The notes under the pieces are model-generated. The model made no database searches and had not been told where the DNA came from. It saw only the letters and a program-made list of their open reading frames with translations. Positions 51,244-59,907 of a DNA stretch of 64,000 nucleotides are shown piece after piece (positions within the stretch are counted from its first letter, which is position 1; each line of letters begins with the position of its first letter). Source of the DNA: Desulfuromonadales bacterium. GTDB taxonomy: Bacteria; Desulfobacterota; Desulfuromonadia; Geobacterales; Pseudopelobacteraceae. A program made the translations under genes and the position numbers. Location of the stretch: positions 1-64,000 of the forward strand of contig JAENWA010000098.1 in the NCBI GenBank assembly GCA_016650295.1. Direction: 5' to 3'.

Positions 51244-53646
51244 TTGATAAATCGTGTCACCCCCGGCATCTATGAAGCACTTATCGATGAATTTCTCCGC
51301 GATGCTCTGGCTCTGCGACCTGAATTAAGGACAGTATTTGGAAAGATCGATCCGGAGGAACAGCCCGCCAAATATGCATCATTTGTTTCAAATGTGCTTG
51401 AGCAAGCCTTGCGGGAAGAGTCCGATTCAGAAAAACGGCTGGCACTCTGCAATTGGATTCTTCGTCACGTTGCCAACGAACCGGGCAGAGGACACCTCGA
51501 AAAGTATCGTTTGGTCACGCAACAAAAGCCAATCCTCCTTGAAATTACCCCCCCAAATTACGGCACATCGGGTATCCCGCGCCCCCACACTCCTCTGGCA
51601 GAAAGCAGCCTCTTTACCGGTTCGCCCCAGGAACCACAACTGGCCCATGAACTCCATGAAGAGATGCGTTCCGCTGACGCGGTAGAGATCCTGGTGTCAT
51701 TCATCAAATGGTCTGGACTGCGCCTTTTGATGCCTGCGTTTGAGGATTTGCGCGATCGGCATGTGCCGGTGCGCCTGATCACAACTTCCTACATGGGGGC
51801 CTCTGATGCACCGGCTGTCGAGTGGCTGGCGCGGATGCCGAATGTTGAGGCTCGTATCTCCTACGATACCGAGCGGACCAGACTGCACGCCAAGGCGTAC
51901 CACTTCCGGCGCAACAGCGGCTTCTCCACGGCCTATATTGGTTCGGCCAATATGTCCCATGCGGCCATAACCAGCGGCCTGGAATGGAATCTTAAGGTCA
52001 CGGCCCAGGACATGGGACATATCCTCGAAAAGTTTACGGTCGAGTTTGAGACCTACTGGAACAGCCGTGAGTTTGTTCCGTTTGATCCTGCAAATCCGAC
52101 TTTCTTTCGGACCGCCATTGATCGCGCCCGCAATCCCCAGAAGAACGGCCCGGCAGTATTCTTCGACCTGCGGCCGCACCCGTTTCAGGAACGAATCCTT
52201 GAGGCGCTAGATCGGGAACGGAGCGCACATGACCGCTGGCGCAATCTTGTGATAGCCGCTACTGGTACCGGCAAGACCGTGGTTGCCGCCTTTGACTTCA
52301 AACAGTTCTATGAGAAGAAACAACGGCAGGCCCGGATTCTGTTTGTAGCTCACCGACTGGAAATTCTCCAGCAGGCACAAGGTACCTTTCGCAATGTTCT
52401 TCGTGACCAGAACTTTGGTGAGTTACTGGTTGGTCAATTTCAGGCTAATCGCCTGGAGCATCTGTTCTGTTCCGTAGGGATGCTGGCGAGCCGGCGCCTG
52501 TGGGATCAGGTTGGCAGAGACTTCTACGACTATATTGTAATCGATGAAGCCCATCATGGCACCGCGTCCAGCTATCGTCCGATCTTCGACAACTTTGCCC
52601 CGCAGATACTCCTAGGCCTGACTGCCACACCGGAGCGAATGGACGGTGACAATGTAGCGGCAGATTTCGGCAACCGTTTTGCTGCCGAGATTCGTTTGCC
52701 AGAGGCATTGGAGGAAAAGCTTCTCTGCCCCTTTCACTATTTCGGCGTGGCCGATCCGATTGCCATTAGTGGCGAACAGTTCTGGCGCAACGGCAAGTAT
52801 GATGCCTCCGTACTGGAAAACGTCTATGTGCTGGATCATGCCCGGGCCAAACAGCGCGTTGATGCCATTATCGCGGCGCTTACCCGCTATGAACCTGACC
52901 TGACCGTCATCAAGGGGATCGGGTTCTGCGTTACTATCAGGCATGCCGTCTTTATGGCGGAGCAGTTTACCCATCGGGGGATACCGTCCGGCGCCTTTGT
53001 CTCCGGCGTTGAAGATGTCCGCTGTCAAGAGCTGCTAGAGGACCTGAAGACGGGACGGCTCACGTTCCTCTTTACCGTCGACAAACTGAGCGAAGGTGTT
53101 GATGTCCCGGAGGTGAACACAGTTCTCTTCCTGCGTCCTACAGAGAGCCTGACTGTCTTTCTGCAACAGTTGGGGCGCGGCCTGCGACATGCACCGGGGA
53201 AGGATTGTCTCACAGTGATTGACCTCGTCGGCCAGGCCCACCGACGCTACCGGGCAGACACCAAACTCAAAGCTCTTATGCCCCGACACCGTTACTCCGT
53301 CGACAAAGAAGTAGAGCTTGACTTCCCCCATCTCCCCGCCGGCTGTTCAATTCAGCTCGACCGCCTCTCCCGGCAGTACGTCCTGGAGAACATCCGCGAG
53401 AACTTCGGCAGGTTGGCCGTGCAGGTACCCGACCGGCTCCAGACCTTCACCAGCGAGACCGGACAGGAACTGACCTTCGGCAACTTCATTCGATACCACG
53501 ATTACGAACCGGAAGTGCTACTTCTAAAAGAATCATGGTCGGAGTGGAAAGCAAAGGCGCAACTGGGACCGATTCCCATTGATCCTGATCTGGCGCGACT
53601 TAAGAAAACCCTGCTGCGGGCGGCATTCATTAACGGGCCGCAGTAA
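51244..53646 (+). CDS. PLD-nuclease/SF2 helicase, N-terminal part (interrupted by in-frame TAA)
   Basis: From TTG at 51244 the 800-residue product has a phospholipase-D-like nuclease domain (HAK at 215-217, GSANMS at 233-238), then an SF2 helicase with Walker A ATGTGKT (339-345), DEAHH Walker B and late HQLGRGLRH-type QQLGRGLRHAPGKD motif VI. After the TAA at 53644-53646 the same frame continues into a typical DUF3427 C-terminus. PLD-helicase-DUF3427 proteins are common in defence islands and are presumed to cut foreign DNA. Activity here may be lost unless the stop is read through or an error. Confidence 0.82.
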   Translation: MINRVTPGIYEALIDEFLRDALALRPELRTVFGKIDPEEQPAKYASFVSNVLEQALREESDSEKRLALCNWILRHVANEPGRGHLEKYRLVTQQKPILLEITPPNYGTSGIPRPHTPLAESSLFTGSPQEPQLAHELHEEMRSADAVEILVSFIKWSGLRLLMPAFEDLRDRHVPVRLITTSYMGASDAPAVEWLARMPNVEARISYDTERTRLHAKAYHFRRNSGFSTAYIGSANMSHAAITSGLEWNLKVTAQDMGHILEKFTVEFETYWNSREFVPFDPANPTFFRTAIDRARNPQKNGPAVFFDLRPHPFQERILEALDRERSAHDRWRNLVIAATGTGKTVVAAFDFKQFYEKKQRQARILFVAHRLEILQQAQGTFRNVLRDQNFGELLVGQFQANRLEHLFCSVGMLASRRLWDQVGRDFYDYIVIDEAHHGTASSYRPIFDNFAPQILLGLTATPERMDGDNVAADFGNRFAAEIRLPEALEEKLLCPFHYFGVADPIAISGEQFWRNGKYDASVLENVYVLDHARAKQRVDAIIAALTRYEPDLTVIKGIGFCVTIRHAVFMAEQFTHRGIPSGAFVSGVEDVRCQELLEDLKTGRLTFLFTVDKLSEGVDVPEVNTVLFLRPTESLTVFLQQLGRGLRHAPGKDCLTVIDLVGQAHRRYRADTKLKALMPRHRYSVDKEVELDFPHLPAGCSIQLDRLSRQYVLENIRENFGRLAVQVPDRLQTFTSETGQELTFGNFIRYHDYEPEVLLLKESWSEWKAKAQLGPIPIDPDLARLKKTLLRAAFINGPQ

Positions 53647-54375
53647 ATAGCCTTGTTGCGCGCGGTTCTTGATAAGGTTTCCCAAGGGGCAAATGATGAA
53701 GCGTTCTCCCTTGCTGGTGATTCTGTCATGTCCATCTACTATCGGATCTGGGGTGCCACGGGGAACAATCTTGGCATTACCTCCCTTGAGGATGCGTTCC
53801 GACGGCTGGCCATAAATCCGTCTATCCTTGCCGATCTGGATGAAATCTTACGTTGGTCACTCGACTCGACGGAGGTCAGCGGACAGAGACCGGCATTGCC
53901 ATTTGCCTATCCGCTTGAAATGCATGCCCATTACGGCGGTAAAGAGATCCAGGCTGTGTTTGGCAAGGCTACCCTTGAAACCGCTGGGCAAACTGGAGTT
54001 GGTTTGTTTCATTTCGCTGCAGTAAAGACTTATGCTTTACTTGTCACCTTTCAGAAAACTGAAAAAGAGTTCTCGCCGAGTACAATGTATGCCGATTACC
54101 CGATCAGTAGGGAGTTGCTGCATTGGGAATCACAGGCGAATACCGCGCAACATCACAATGACGGGCAGAATCTGATTCACCATTTAGAGCGGGGCTATAA
54201 GATATTGGTTTTTGCCAGAAGCCTGAAAAAGCGGAACGGGGTTACTGTGCCGTTCACCTATCTTGGGCCGGTGAAGCGAGTCAGTTACGAGAGCGAGCGG
54301 CCGATCAAGATGGTGTGGAAGTTACAGCATCAGATGTCTGTTGAGATGTTTGAAGATAATCGGAGAGGTGGGTAA
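53647..54375 (+). pseudogene. DUF3427 C-terminal part of the split helicase
   Basis: Directly after the TAA the same frame stays open for 242 codons: LLRAVLDKVSQGANDEAFSL, then the DUF3427-typical PFAYPLEMHAHYGGKEIQAVF, FSPSTMYADYPISRELLHWE, HHLERGYKILVFARS and PFTYLGPVKRVSYESERPI. No convincing start with a ribosome site lies at its beginning (a TTG at 53653 is possible). It is the missing last quarter of the PLD-helicase, separated by one stop codon. Confidence 0.75.
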
Positions 54376-54533
54376 CATGAGTATTCATACCGTCAATCTT
54401 CATTATTCTGTCGAGTAGCAAAGACATTCGAGCGGTTCGAATCCGATGCCAGAAACAAACCGGTTGTAAATGTCGGGCGGGGTTCGGCATATCCGCGCAT
54501 TCTTCCGCTGCGGGATGTGCTGAAGGCGAGACT
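54376..54533 (+). other. short gene remnant of unknown family
   Basis: One frame after the helicase tail, ending TGA at 54535-54537, reads ARNKPVVNVGRGSAYPRIL and then PLRDVLKARL. It looks like a coding C-terminus but lacks a start, and a stop cuts it upstream in the other frames. No family was recognised; it abuts the Vsr-like remnant. Confidence 0.3.
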
Positions 54534-54674
54534 TTGAACAGGATTCGTGAGCAGCGGGTCAAAACCGAACTTGAGCGGTCGGGCTGGCGGGTGATGACGG
54601 TGTGGAAATGCGAACTGCGGACACCGGGACAACTGACAGGGCGGTTGAAAGACATCTTGAGGCGGGGCAACTGA
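54534..54674 (+). pseudogene. Vsr-like (very short patch repair) endonuclease remnant
   Basis: A 46-codon frame reads NRIREQRVKTELERSGWRVM, then TVWKCELRT and TGRLKDILRRGN to a TGA. The RSGWRVMTVWKCEL part is the C-terminal motif of Vsr/DUF559-type endonucleases (GWxVxxVWECEL). The N-terminal catalytic part is absent. Vsr genes pair with C5 methyltransferases; a C5 methyltransferase lies 6 kb to the right. Confidence 0.6.
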
Positions 54675-54711
54675 CGGAAGAGGCGATTGACAGTGTGAAA
54701 GGAGATCTGCC

Positions 54712-55197
54712 GTGACTGCAAAGGAAATCATCAAGTTGGCTGTATTTCAGGGAAAGCAGATTCGCAAAATAATCCATGATGGTGAGTGGTGGTTTGCAGT
54801 TATAGATGTAGTCGAGGTACTGACTGAATCTCCCACACCGCGGCAATATTGGGGGAAAATAAAGAAGCGGGAGTTTACCGATCTCCAGTTGTCCCCAGTT
54901 TGGGTACAACTGAAACTTGTTGCAGTGGATGGCAAGAAATACGCAACCGATTGTGCCAATACAAAAGGACTGTTCCGCATTATCCAGTCCATTCCCTCTC
55001 CCAAAGCAGACCCATTCAAGCAATGGCTGGCTCAGGTGGGGTATGAGCGAATTCAGGAGATAGAAAACCCCGAACTTGCTCAGGAGCGAATGAAACAACT
55101 GTACGAGTTGAAAGGGTATCCGGGGCGCGGCGCGCCAAAATCTCTGTTCCCACGCGCTGCGTGGGAACAAGGAACTAAATTCATCCGCTTAAAATAA
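54712..55197 (+). CDS. BRO-N domain protein with a repeat-derived tail
   Basis: From GTG at 54712 the product is 161 residues. The first 110 are a BRO-N (phage antirepressor-like) domain: IRKIIHDGEWWFAVIDVVEV, RQYWGKIKKREF, GLFRIIQSIPSPKADPFKQW. Relatives continue with ELxxERMKxLYExKGYP and about 40 more residues. Here after KGYP the text is GRGAPKSLFPRAAWEQGTKF, which is the translation of a GTTCCCACGC palindrome. The gene has therefore lost its natural 3' end to a repeat element. DNA-binding role presumed. Confidence 0.75.
   Translation: MTAKEIIKLAVFQGKQIRKIIHDGEWWFAVIDVVEVLTESPTPRQYWGKIKKREFTDLQLSPVWVQLKLVAVDGKKYATDCANTKGLFRIIQSIPSPKADPFKQWLAQVGYERIQEIENPELAQERMKQLYELKGYPGRGAPKSLFPRAAWEQGTKFIRLK
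55146..55168. repeat. GTTCCCACGC palindromic repeat in the 3' end of the BRO-N gene
   Basis: GTTCCCACGC (55146-55155) and GCGTGGGAAC (55159-55168) form a perfect 10-bp stem with a 3-base loop. Near-identical hairpins are a widespread dispersed repeat in bacteria. Here it is translated as LFPRAAWEQ. Confidence 0.9.
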
Positions 55198-55219
55198 TAC
55201 ACTTAAGGAAAGTCACCCC

Positions 55220-56575
55220 ATGCCAACCATATTCATCTGTGACGACGAAACGGAAATCCTGCGCTATCTGGACAAACTACTGCAAGCCAGCGGCTACAAG
55301 GTCGAAACCTTCTCCCGGGGCCTGGATATGCTCGCACGCCTCACTGCGGCGGAGTCCGCGCCGTGTGATGCGATCCTGCAGGATGTGCGCATGCCGGACA
55401 TGGACGGCCTGCAGATACTCGACAACATAACCAAACGCTGGCCCGAGCTGCCGGTCGTAATCATGACCGCCCACGGCACGATCGATGACGCCATCAATGC
55501 CATCAAACAGGGGGCCTACGATTACATCACCAAGCCCTTCCCCAAGGAAAAACTGCTGGGGATGCTGGAGCGCGTACTGGACCACCAGCGTCTGGCACAG
55601 GAAAACCGGCAGCTGCGCGAGGAGCTGCATCGCGGCGCGGCCGGAAGCGATGACATCGTTTTTCGCAGCGAAGCATTCCGCAAGGTCTATGACCTGACCC
55701 TGCAGGTGGCGGAGAGCGACGCCAACATCCTGGTCATGGGAGAATCGGGCACCGGCAAGGAGCTGATTGCCGCAGCCCTGCACCGTAACAGTCCCCGCCG
55801 GAACAAGCCGTTTGTCTCTCTCAACTGCGCAGCCCTGTCCGACACCCTGCTGGAGAGCCAGCTGTTCGGCCATATCCGGGGAGCCTTCACCGGAGCGGTC
55901 ATGAACCAGAAGGGGCTGCTGGAAGAGGCCGACGGCGGCACCCTCTTTCTGGACGAAATCGGCGACGTCTCCCCGGCGGTGCAGGCCAAGCTCCTGCGGG
56001 TCACCCAGGAAAAGGATTTCATCGTGCTGGGTTCAACGCGGACCCGCAAGGTGGATGTGCGTTTCGTGGCAGCCACCAACAAGGATCTGATGAACGAGGT
56101 CAAGGAGGGGCGTTTCCGGGAGGATCTCTACTATCGCCTGAACGTGATCTCCATTACCCTGCCTCCACTGCGGGAACGACGCGAGGACATCGAACCGCTG
56201 GCCCGCCACTTTCTGGCGCTGACCACCCGTCGCATGAAAAAGGATGTGCGCGATATCGACGAGGCTGCCCTGCAGACACTCCTGCAGTACGACTGGCCGG
56301 GCAATGTGCGGGAACTGGAAAATGTCATGGAGCGGGCGGTCATTCTGGCCCGGACCAATACCATCACCCCCGCCCTGCTGCCGCTCGGCACACGTCGGGA
56401 TACAGTCGCCGCCACCCCGGAGCCGACTCCGCTGGTAGCGCTGGATGAGATCGAACGCCGGCACATCACCTCCGTTCTGAAGGAAACCGGCTTTAATAAA
56501 AGCCGGGCGGCGGCAATCCTGGGAATTTCCCGCAAGACCCTGGACCGCAAAATCGCCGAATACGGGCTGACATGA
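55220..56575 (+). CDS. NtrC-family sigma-54 response regulator
   Basis: The 451-residue protein has a receiver domain (acidic Asp8/9, phospho-acceptor Asp55 in LQDVRMPDMDG), a sigma-54 AAA+ domain with GESGTGKE, GAFTGA and FLDEIGD, and a C-terminal Fis-type helix-turn-helix (NKSRAAAILGISRKTLDRKI). It is translationally coupled to the sensor kinase gene by a 4-base overlap. It would activate sigma-54 promoters; its targets are not evident, the hyb promoter 7.5 kb to the left being only a possibility. Confidence 0.93.
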   Translation: MPTIFICDDETEILRYLDKLLQASGYKVETFSRGLDMLARLTAAESAPCDAILQDVRMPDMDGLQILDNITKRWPELPVVIMTAHGTIDDAINAIKQGAYDYITKPFPKEKLLGMLERVLDHQRLAQENRQLREELHRGAAGSDDIVFRSEAFRKVYDLTLQVAESDANILVMGESGTGKELIAAALHRNSPRRNKPFVSLNCAALSDTLLESQLFGHIRGAFTGAVMNQKGLLEEADGGTLFLDEIGDVSPAVQAKLLRVTQEKDFIVLGSTRTRKVDVRFVAATNKDLMNEVKEGRFREDLYYRLNVISITLPPLRERREDIEPLARHFLALTTRRMKKDVRDIDEAALQTLLQYDWPGNVRELENVMERAVILARTNTITPALLPLGTRRDTVAATPEPTPLVALDEIERRHITSVLKETGFNKSRAAAILGISRKTLDRKIAEYGLT

Positions 56576-58593
56576 ATCGTCTCCGCTCCTCCATACGGGC
56601 CAAACTGACGGTGGCCACCCTGCTGCCCCTGGTAACCGCCATCGGCGTCTGCTGGCTGGTGGGTATTTCGATCATCGCCACCCGTTTTGCCGATCAGGCC
56701 CAGCAGTCCGTAGAAACCAACCTCAATTCCGCCCACGAGATCTTTCTGGGTGAACTGGCCCGGCTCTCCGATATCATCCGCCTGAACGGTCAAACGGCGT
56801 CATTCTCCTCGGTATTGAGCAGTTCAGACAAGCCGTCCGTCATCCTCCCGCTGCACCTGACGCTTCACAACGAGCGTCTCAGTTTTCTGACGCTGGTGGA
56901 TCGCTACGGCTTTGTGCGTTACCGGGCCGGTAATCCCGGCAATACGGGAGATTCTCAGAAAAACGAAAAGCTGATCGCCGATGCCCTCAAGGGCGTTGTC
57001 ACCAGCGGCATCATGCTGCTTTCCGAGGAGCAGGCCGCCCGGGAAAACCCGCAGCTGCCGCAGCAGATCGCCATCACGATCAAGGCCACGCCACATGCCC
57101 GGCCGTACTTCAAACAGATCGAGAATCGCGGCATGTTCCTGGTGGCGGCCTCTCCGGTCCTGACTGCCGACGGCAGCGTGGCCGGTGTGCTGTATGGCGG
57201 CGTGCTGCTGAACCGGGACAATCACCTGATTGACCGCATCAACAGGGTCGTTTTCCGGCAGTCCGAATCAAAAGAGCCGGAGCATGAATCCGGCAGCGCA
57301 ACACTGTTCATGGATGATGTCAGAATCGCCACTACTGTCCTGGATGAGAAGCGGCAGCGGGCCATCGGCAGCCTGATGTCGAGCGAGGTGTATGAGACCG
57401 TCAGCCGCGGCAGAACCTGGGTCGGCAAGGCCTACGTACTCGACCGGCAGAATTTCACCGCCTACGAACCGCTGCGCGATTATCGCGGCAATCTCATCGG
57501 CTCACTCTACGTCGGCGTACCGGAGTTACCGTATCTGCAGCTTCGTTCAAGGATCAATGCCGTATTTTCCGGGGTGCTGGTCTTTGTCACCCTGATTGGA
57601 ATCGGCCTGTCCGCCTGGATCAGCCGGCGTTTGTCACGTCCGGTCAAGGCGCTGGAGGAAGAGGTCCGCAGGATTGCCGCCGGCGAAACGCTGCCCGACA
57701 TTTTCGTGGAAAGCCACGATGAAATTGCAGCGCTGGCCAAGGAATTCAACATCATGAAGCACCGTCTGGCAGCCCGGGAGACAGAGAATCTCACGCTTAA
57801 CAGAACCCTGGAAGACAAGGTTGTGGAGCGGACCAGGCAGCTGGAGGAGAAGAGCCGGCAGTTGCTGAACACCCAAAAGGAGCTGGCCCAGTCGGAACGG
57901 CTGGCCGGCATCGGCCTGTTGGCCTCCGGCGTGGCCCACGAGATCAACAACCCGTTGGCTATCATCCGCGGCAATGCCGAGCTGCTGGAGATGTCGAAAC
58001 GCCTGAATGATTCGGATCAGTCGGAGGTGGAAACCATAATCCGCTCGGTCGGCCGGGTGGAGCGGATCGTCTCCAACCTGCTGACTTTTGCCCGGACGAA
58101 GAAAAAAGTCATCCGCCCCTTTCGGATCGAAGCGCTGCTGGACGACATCCTGGACCAGATCGGCCACCAGATCCCTTTGGACAGCTTCACCATCGAACGG
58201 CGCTATCAGGCGGCAGGGCTTGAGATCGAAGGTGACGAGGACCAGCTGCGCCAGGTTTTCAACAACCTGATCGTCAACGGACTGCAGGCCATGGAAGGGG
58301 GCGGGGAACTGACCGTCGGTACGGAAGTCCGTGAGTCTGAGGGTCTATGCCGGATCACGATCACCGACAGCGGCGTCGGGATCGGCAGGGAACTGCAGGA
58401 GAAGCTCTTCAACCCCTTCTTCACCACCAAGGCACATGGCACCGGACTGGGTCTGGCGGTCTCCTACGGCATCGTCAAGGACCACGGCGGCGACATCCGG
58501 GTTGAGAGCGAAGCAGGGCAGGGGGCCGTTTTTATTGTGGTGTTGCCGGTGTGGTCATTGGCAACCCCCGGAAACGGTCAGTGTGCGGGATAA
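56572..58593 (+). CDS. sensor histidine kinase with periplasmic Cache domain
   Basis: The 673-residue protein has an N-terminal membrane helix (LTVATLLPLVTAIGVCWLVG), a periplasmic region of about 280 residues with Cache-like sequence (RYGFVRYRAGNPGNTGDS, GMFLVAASPVLTADGSVAGV), a second helix (VFSGVLVFVTLIGIGLSAWI), HAMP, a HisKA box SGVAHEINNPLAIIRGNAEL (phospho-His) and a HATPase domain (VGIGRELQEKLFNPFFTTKA, GTGLGLAVSYGIVKDHGG). It senses an extracellular small molecule and phosphorylates the response regulator just upstream. Confidence 0.93.
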   Translation: MNRLRSSIRAKLTVATLLPLVTAIGVCWLVGISIIATRFADQAQQSVETNLNSAHEIFLGELARLSDIIRLNGQTASFSSVLSSSDKPSVILPLHLTLHNERLSFLTLVDRYGFVRYRAGNPGNTGDSQKNEKLIADALKGVVTSGIMLLSEEQAARENPQLPQQIAITIKATPHARPYFKQIENRGMFLVAASPVLTADGSVAGVLYGGVLLNRDNHLIDRINRVVFRQSESKEPEHESGSATLFMDDVRIATTVLDEKRQRAIGSLMSSEVYETVSRGRTWVGKAYVLDRQNFTAYEPLRDYRGNLIGSLYVGVPELPYLQLRSRINAVFSGVLVFVTLIGIGLSAWISRRLSRPVKALEEEVRRIAAGETLPDIFVESHDEIAALAKEFNIMKHRLAARETENLTLNRTLEDKVVERTRQLEEKSRQLLNTQKELAQSERLAGIGLLASGVAHEINNPLAIIRGNAELLEMSKRLNDSDQSEVETIIRSVGRVERIVSNLLTFARTKKKVIRPFRIEALLDDILDQIGHQIPLDSFTIERRYQAAGLEIEGDEDQLRQVFNNLIVNGLQAMEGGGELTVGTEVRESEGLCRITITDSGVGIGRELQEKLFNPFFTTKAHGTGLGLAVSYGIVKDHGGDIRVESEAGQGAVFIVVLPVWSLATPGNGQCAG

Positions 58594-58685
58594 TGGTGGT
58601 ACAGGCAGCAAGGTGTGGTGTATAGAGTGGATGGAGATGTATCCCGTCACATCGATATGAGATTCGCATTTGGAGGGAATCAATC

Positions 58686-59087
58686 ATGAAACTGGATTTC
58701 GGTTCTTACGAAAAGGCTTTAACCTCGCTGCAGCGGGTGCTGGAACGCAGCAGTACGGTTCCGGGAGACGAAGACATTCGCGATGCCTGCATCCAGCGTT
58801 TCAAATACACCTATGAACTGGCCTATAAGATGCTCAAGCGCCAACTGGAGCAGGAATTACCATCCCGCGAGGAACTTGATCAGCTCCCTTTCAAGGAGCT
58901 GATCCGGGTCGGCGCGGAGCGTGGTCTTATCAGCGTTCCCGAACGTTGGTTCGACTACCGCGACAAGCGCAACATCACCTCACACACCTACGACGAAGAA
59001 AAGGCCAGAGAGGTCTTTGCCGTCCTGGCAGATTTTGCGGCCGATGCCGCCGACCTGCTGGCCCGCCTGAAGACCCGCCATGCTTGA
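58686..59087 (+). CDS. HEPN-family partner of nucleotidyltransferase (HepT-like)
   Basis: The 133-residue all-helical protein (MKLDFGSYEKALTSLQRVLE) is a HI0074/HEPN-type protein with the R-x4-H motif in RDKRNITSHTYDEE. HEPN proteins are RNases in MNT/HEPN toxin-antitoxin modules, where the MNT partner adds AMP to block the HEPN toxin. It overlaps the MNT gene by 8 bases. Here the HEPN gene comes first. Confidence 0.85.
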   Translation: MKLDFGSYEKALTSLQRVLERSSTVPGDEDIRDACIQRFKYTYELAYKMLKRQLEQELPSREELDQLPFKELIRVGAERGLISVPERWFDYRDKRNITSHTYDEEKAREVFAVLADFAADAADLLARLKTRHA

Positions 59088-59385
59088 CCTGACACCGGAA
59101 CACCTGGTCGAGGTCCGCCGCATCCTGCAACTCCACGTCCCCGGCCGCACGGTGCGCGCCTTCGGCTCCCGCGTGCAGGGAACCGCCAAGCCCTTTTCAG
59201 ATCTCGATTTGGCAATTTTGGGCGAAACCCCGCTCGACTTCCGGCAACTGGCCGCCCTGAAGGACGCCTTTGTTGAATCGAATCTCCCCTTTCGGGTGGA
59301 TGTGGTGGATTGGGCGACGACCAGCGAGGCGTTTCGGGGGATTATTGAGGGGGCGTTTGAGGTTGTTGTGGTAGGGAATTGTTGA
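59080..59385 (+). CDS. MNT-type minimal nucleotidyltransferase
   Basis: The 101-residue product has the nucleotidyltransferase motif GSRVQGTAKPFSDLDLAI, with GSR and the DxD metal-binding pair. Minimal nucleotidyltransferases of this kind (MntA) act as antitoxins by AMPylating HEPN toxins. It overlaps the HEPN gene and probably neutralises it. The GC-rich composition fits the host. Confidence 0.87.
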   Translation: MLDLTPEHLVEVRRILQLHVPGRTVRAFGSRVQGTAKPFSDLDLAILGETPLDFRQLAALKDAFVESNLPFRVDVVDWATTSEAFRGIIEGAFEVVVVGNC

Positions 59386-59477
59386 GATTTGTTACCATAA
59401 GCAGCCTGTTTATTCGATAATATTGTCTGGACGTGATGTGTAAAGTTACCGGAAATGTGTACGACGGGGATGCGACG

Positions 59478-59891
59478 ATGAAGATAAAAAAAGTTAAAGC
59501 ATCGAACGCCACATTCCGCGACTGGGCGCCGGATATTGACGAATGGCCGAGTTCATGGATGGGTGTCAAGGAAGATCTCGAATACGGCAGGAAGATCCTC
59601 CCCTATTTTGAGCATTTTCTCCAGGAGTTGTTTGAAGAAGGTCTTTCCAGGAAAACCTTTGTCCAGTATCGGGATAACCTCTGGCTTCTTGGCGGATCGA
59701 TCATCACGGGGGTCTCTAATTTCGAGGAATACAATGAGGACCCGCTTGACAAGCTGTATGATTCCGTAGTGTCTGATGGTATCCTCCCTGATCATTATGA
59801 TGATATGAGCGAAACCGAAATGAATGCCTTTGTCAGGATGTGTCGCAGGTTTGAAAAGTTTCTTCATCAGCACTATGGGTCGCTTTTATGA
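59478..59891 (+). CDS. conserved protein of unknown function (137 aa)
   Basis: From the ATG at 59478 (MKIKKVKASNATFRDWAPDI) the product is acidic and soluble, with FEHFLQELFEEGLSRKTFVQ and LYDSVVSDGILPDHYDDMSE. Helical, no motif recognised, and no signal peptide. It precedes the TPR-like gene by 16 bases and is probably co-transcribed with it. Function unknown. Confidence 0.6.
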   Translation: MKIKKVKASNATFRDWAPDIDEWPSSWMGVKEDLEYGRKILPYFEHFLQELFEEGLSRKTFVQYRDNLWLLGGSIITGVSNFEEYNEDPLDKLYDSVVSDGILPDHYDDMSETEMNAFVRMCRRFEKFLHQHYGSLL

Positions 59892-59907
59892 AGAACCGGA
59901 GAGGGAC

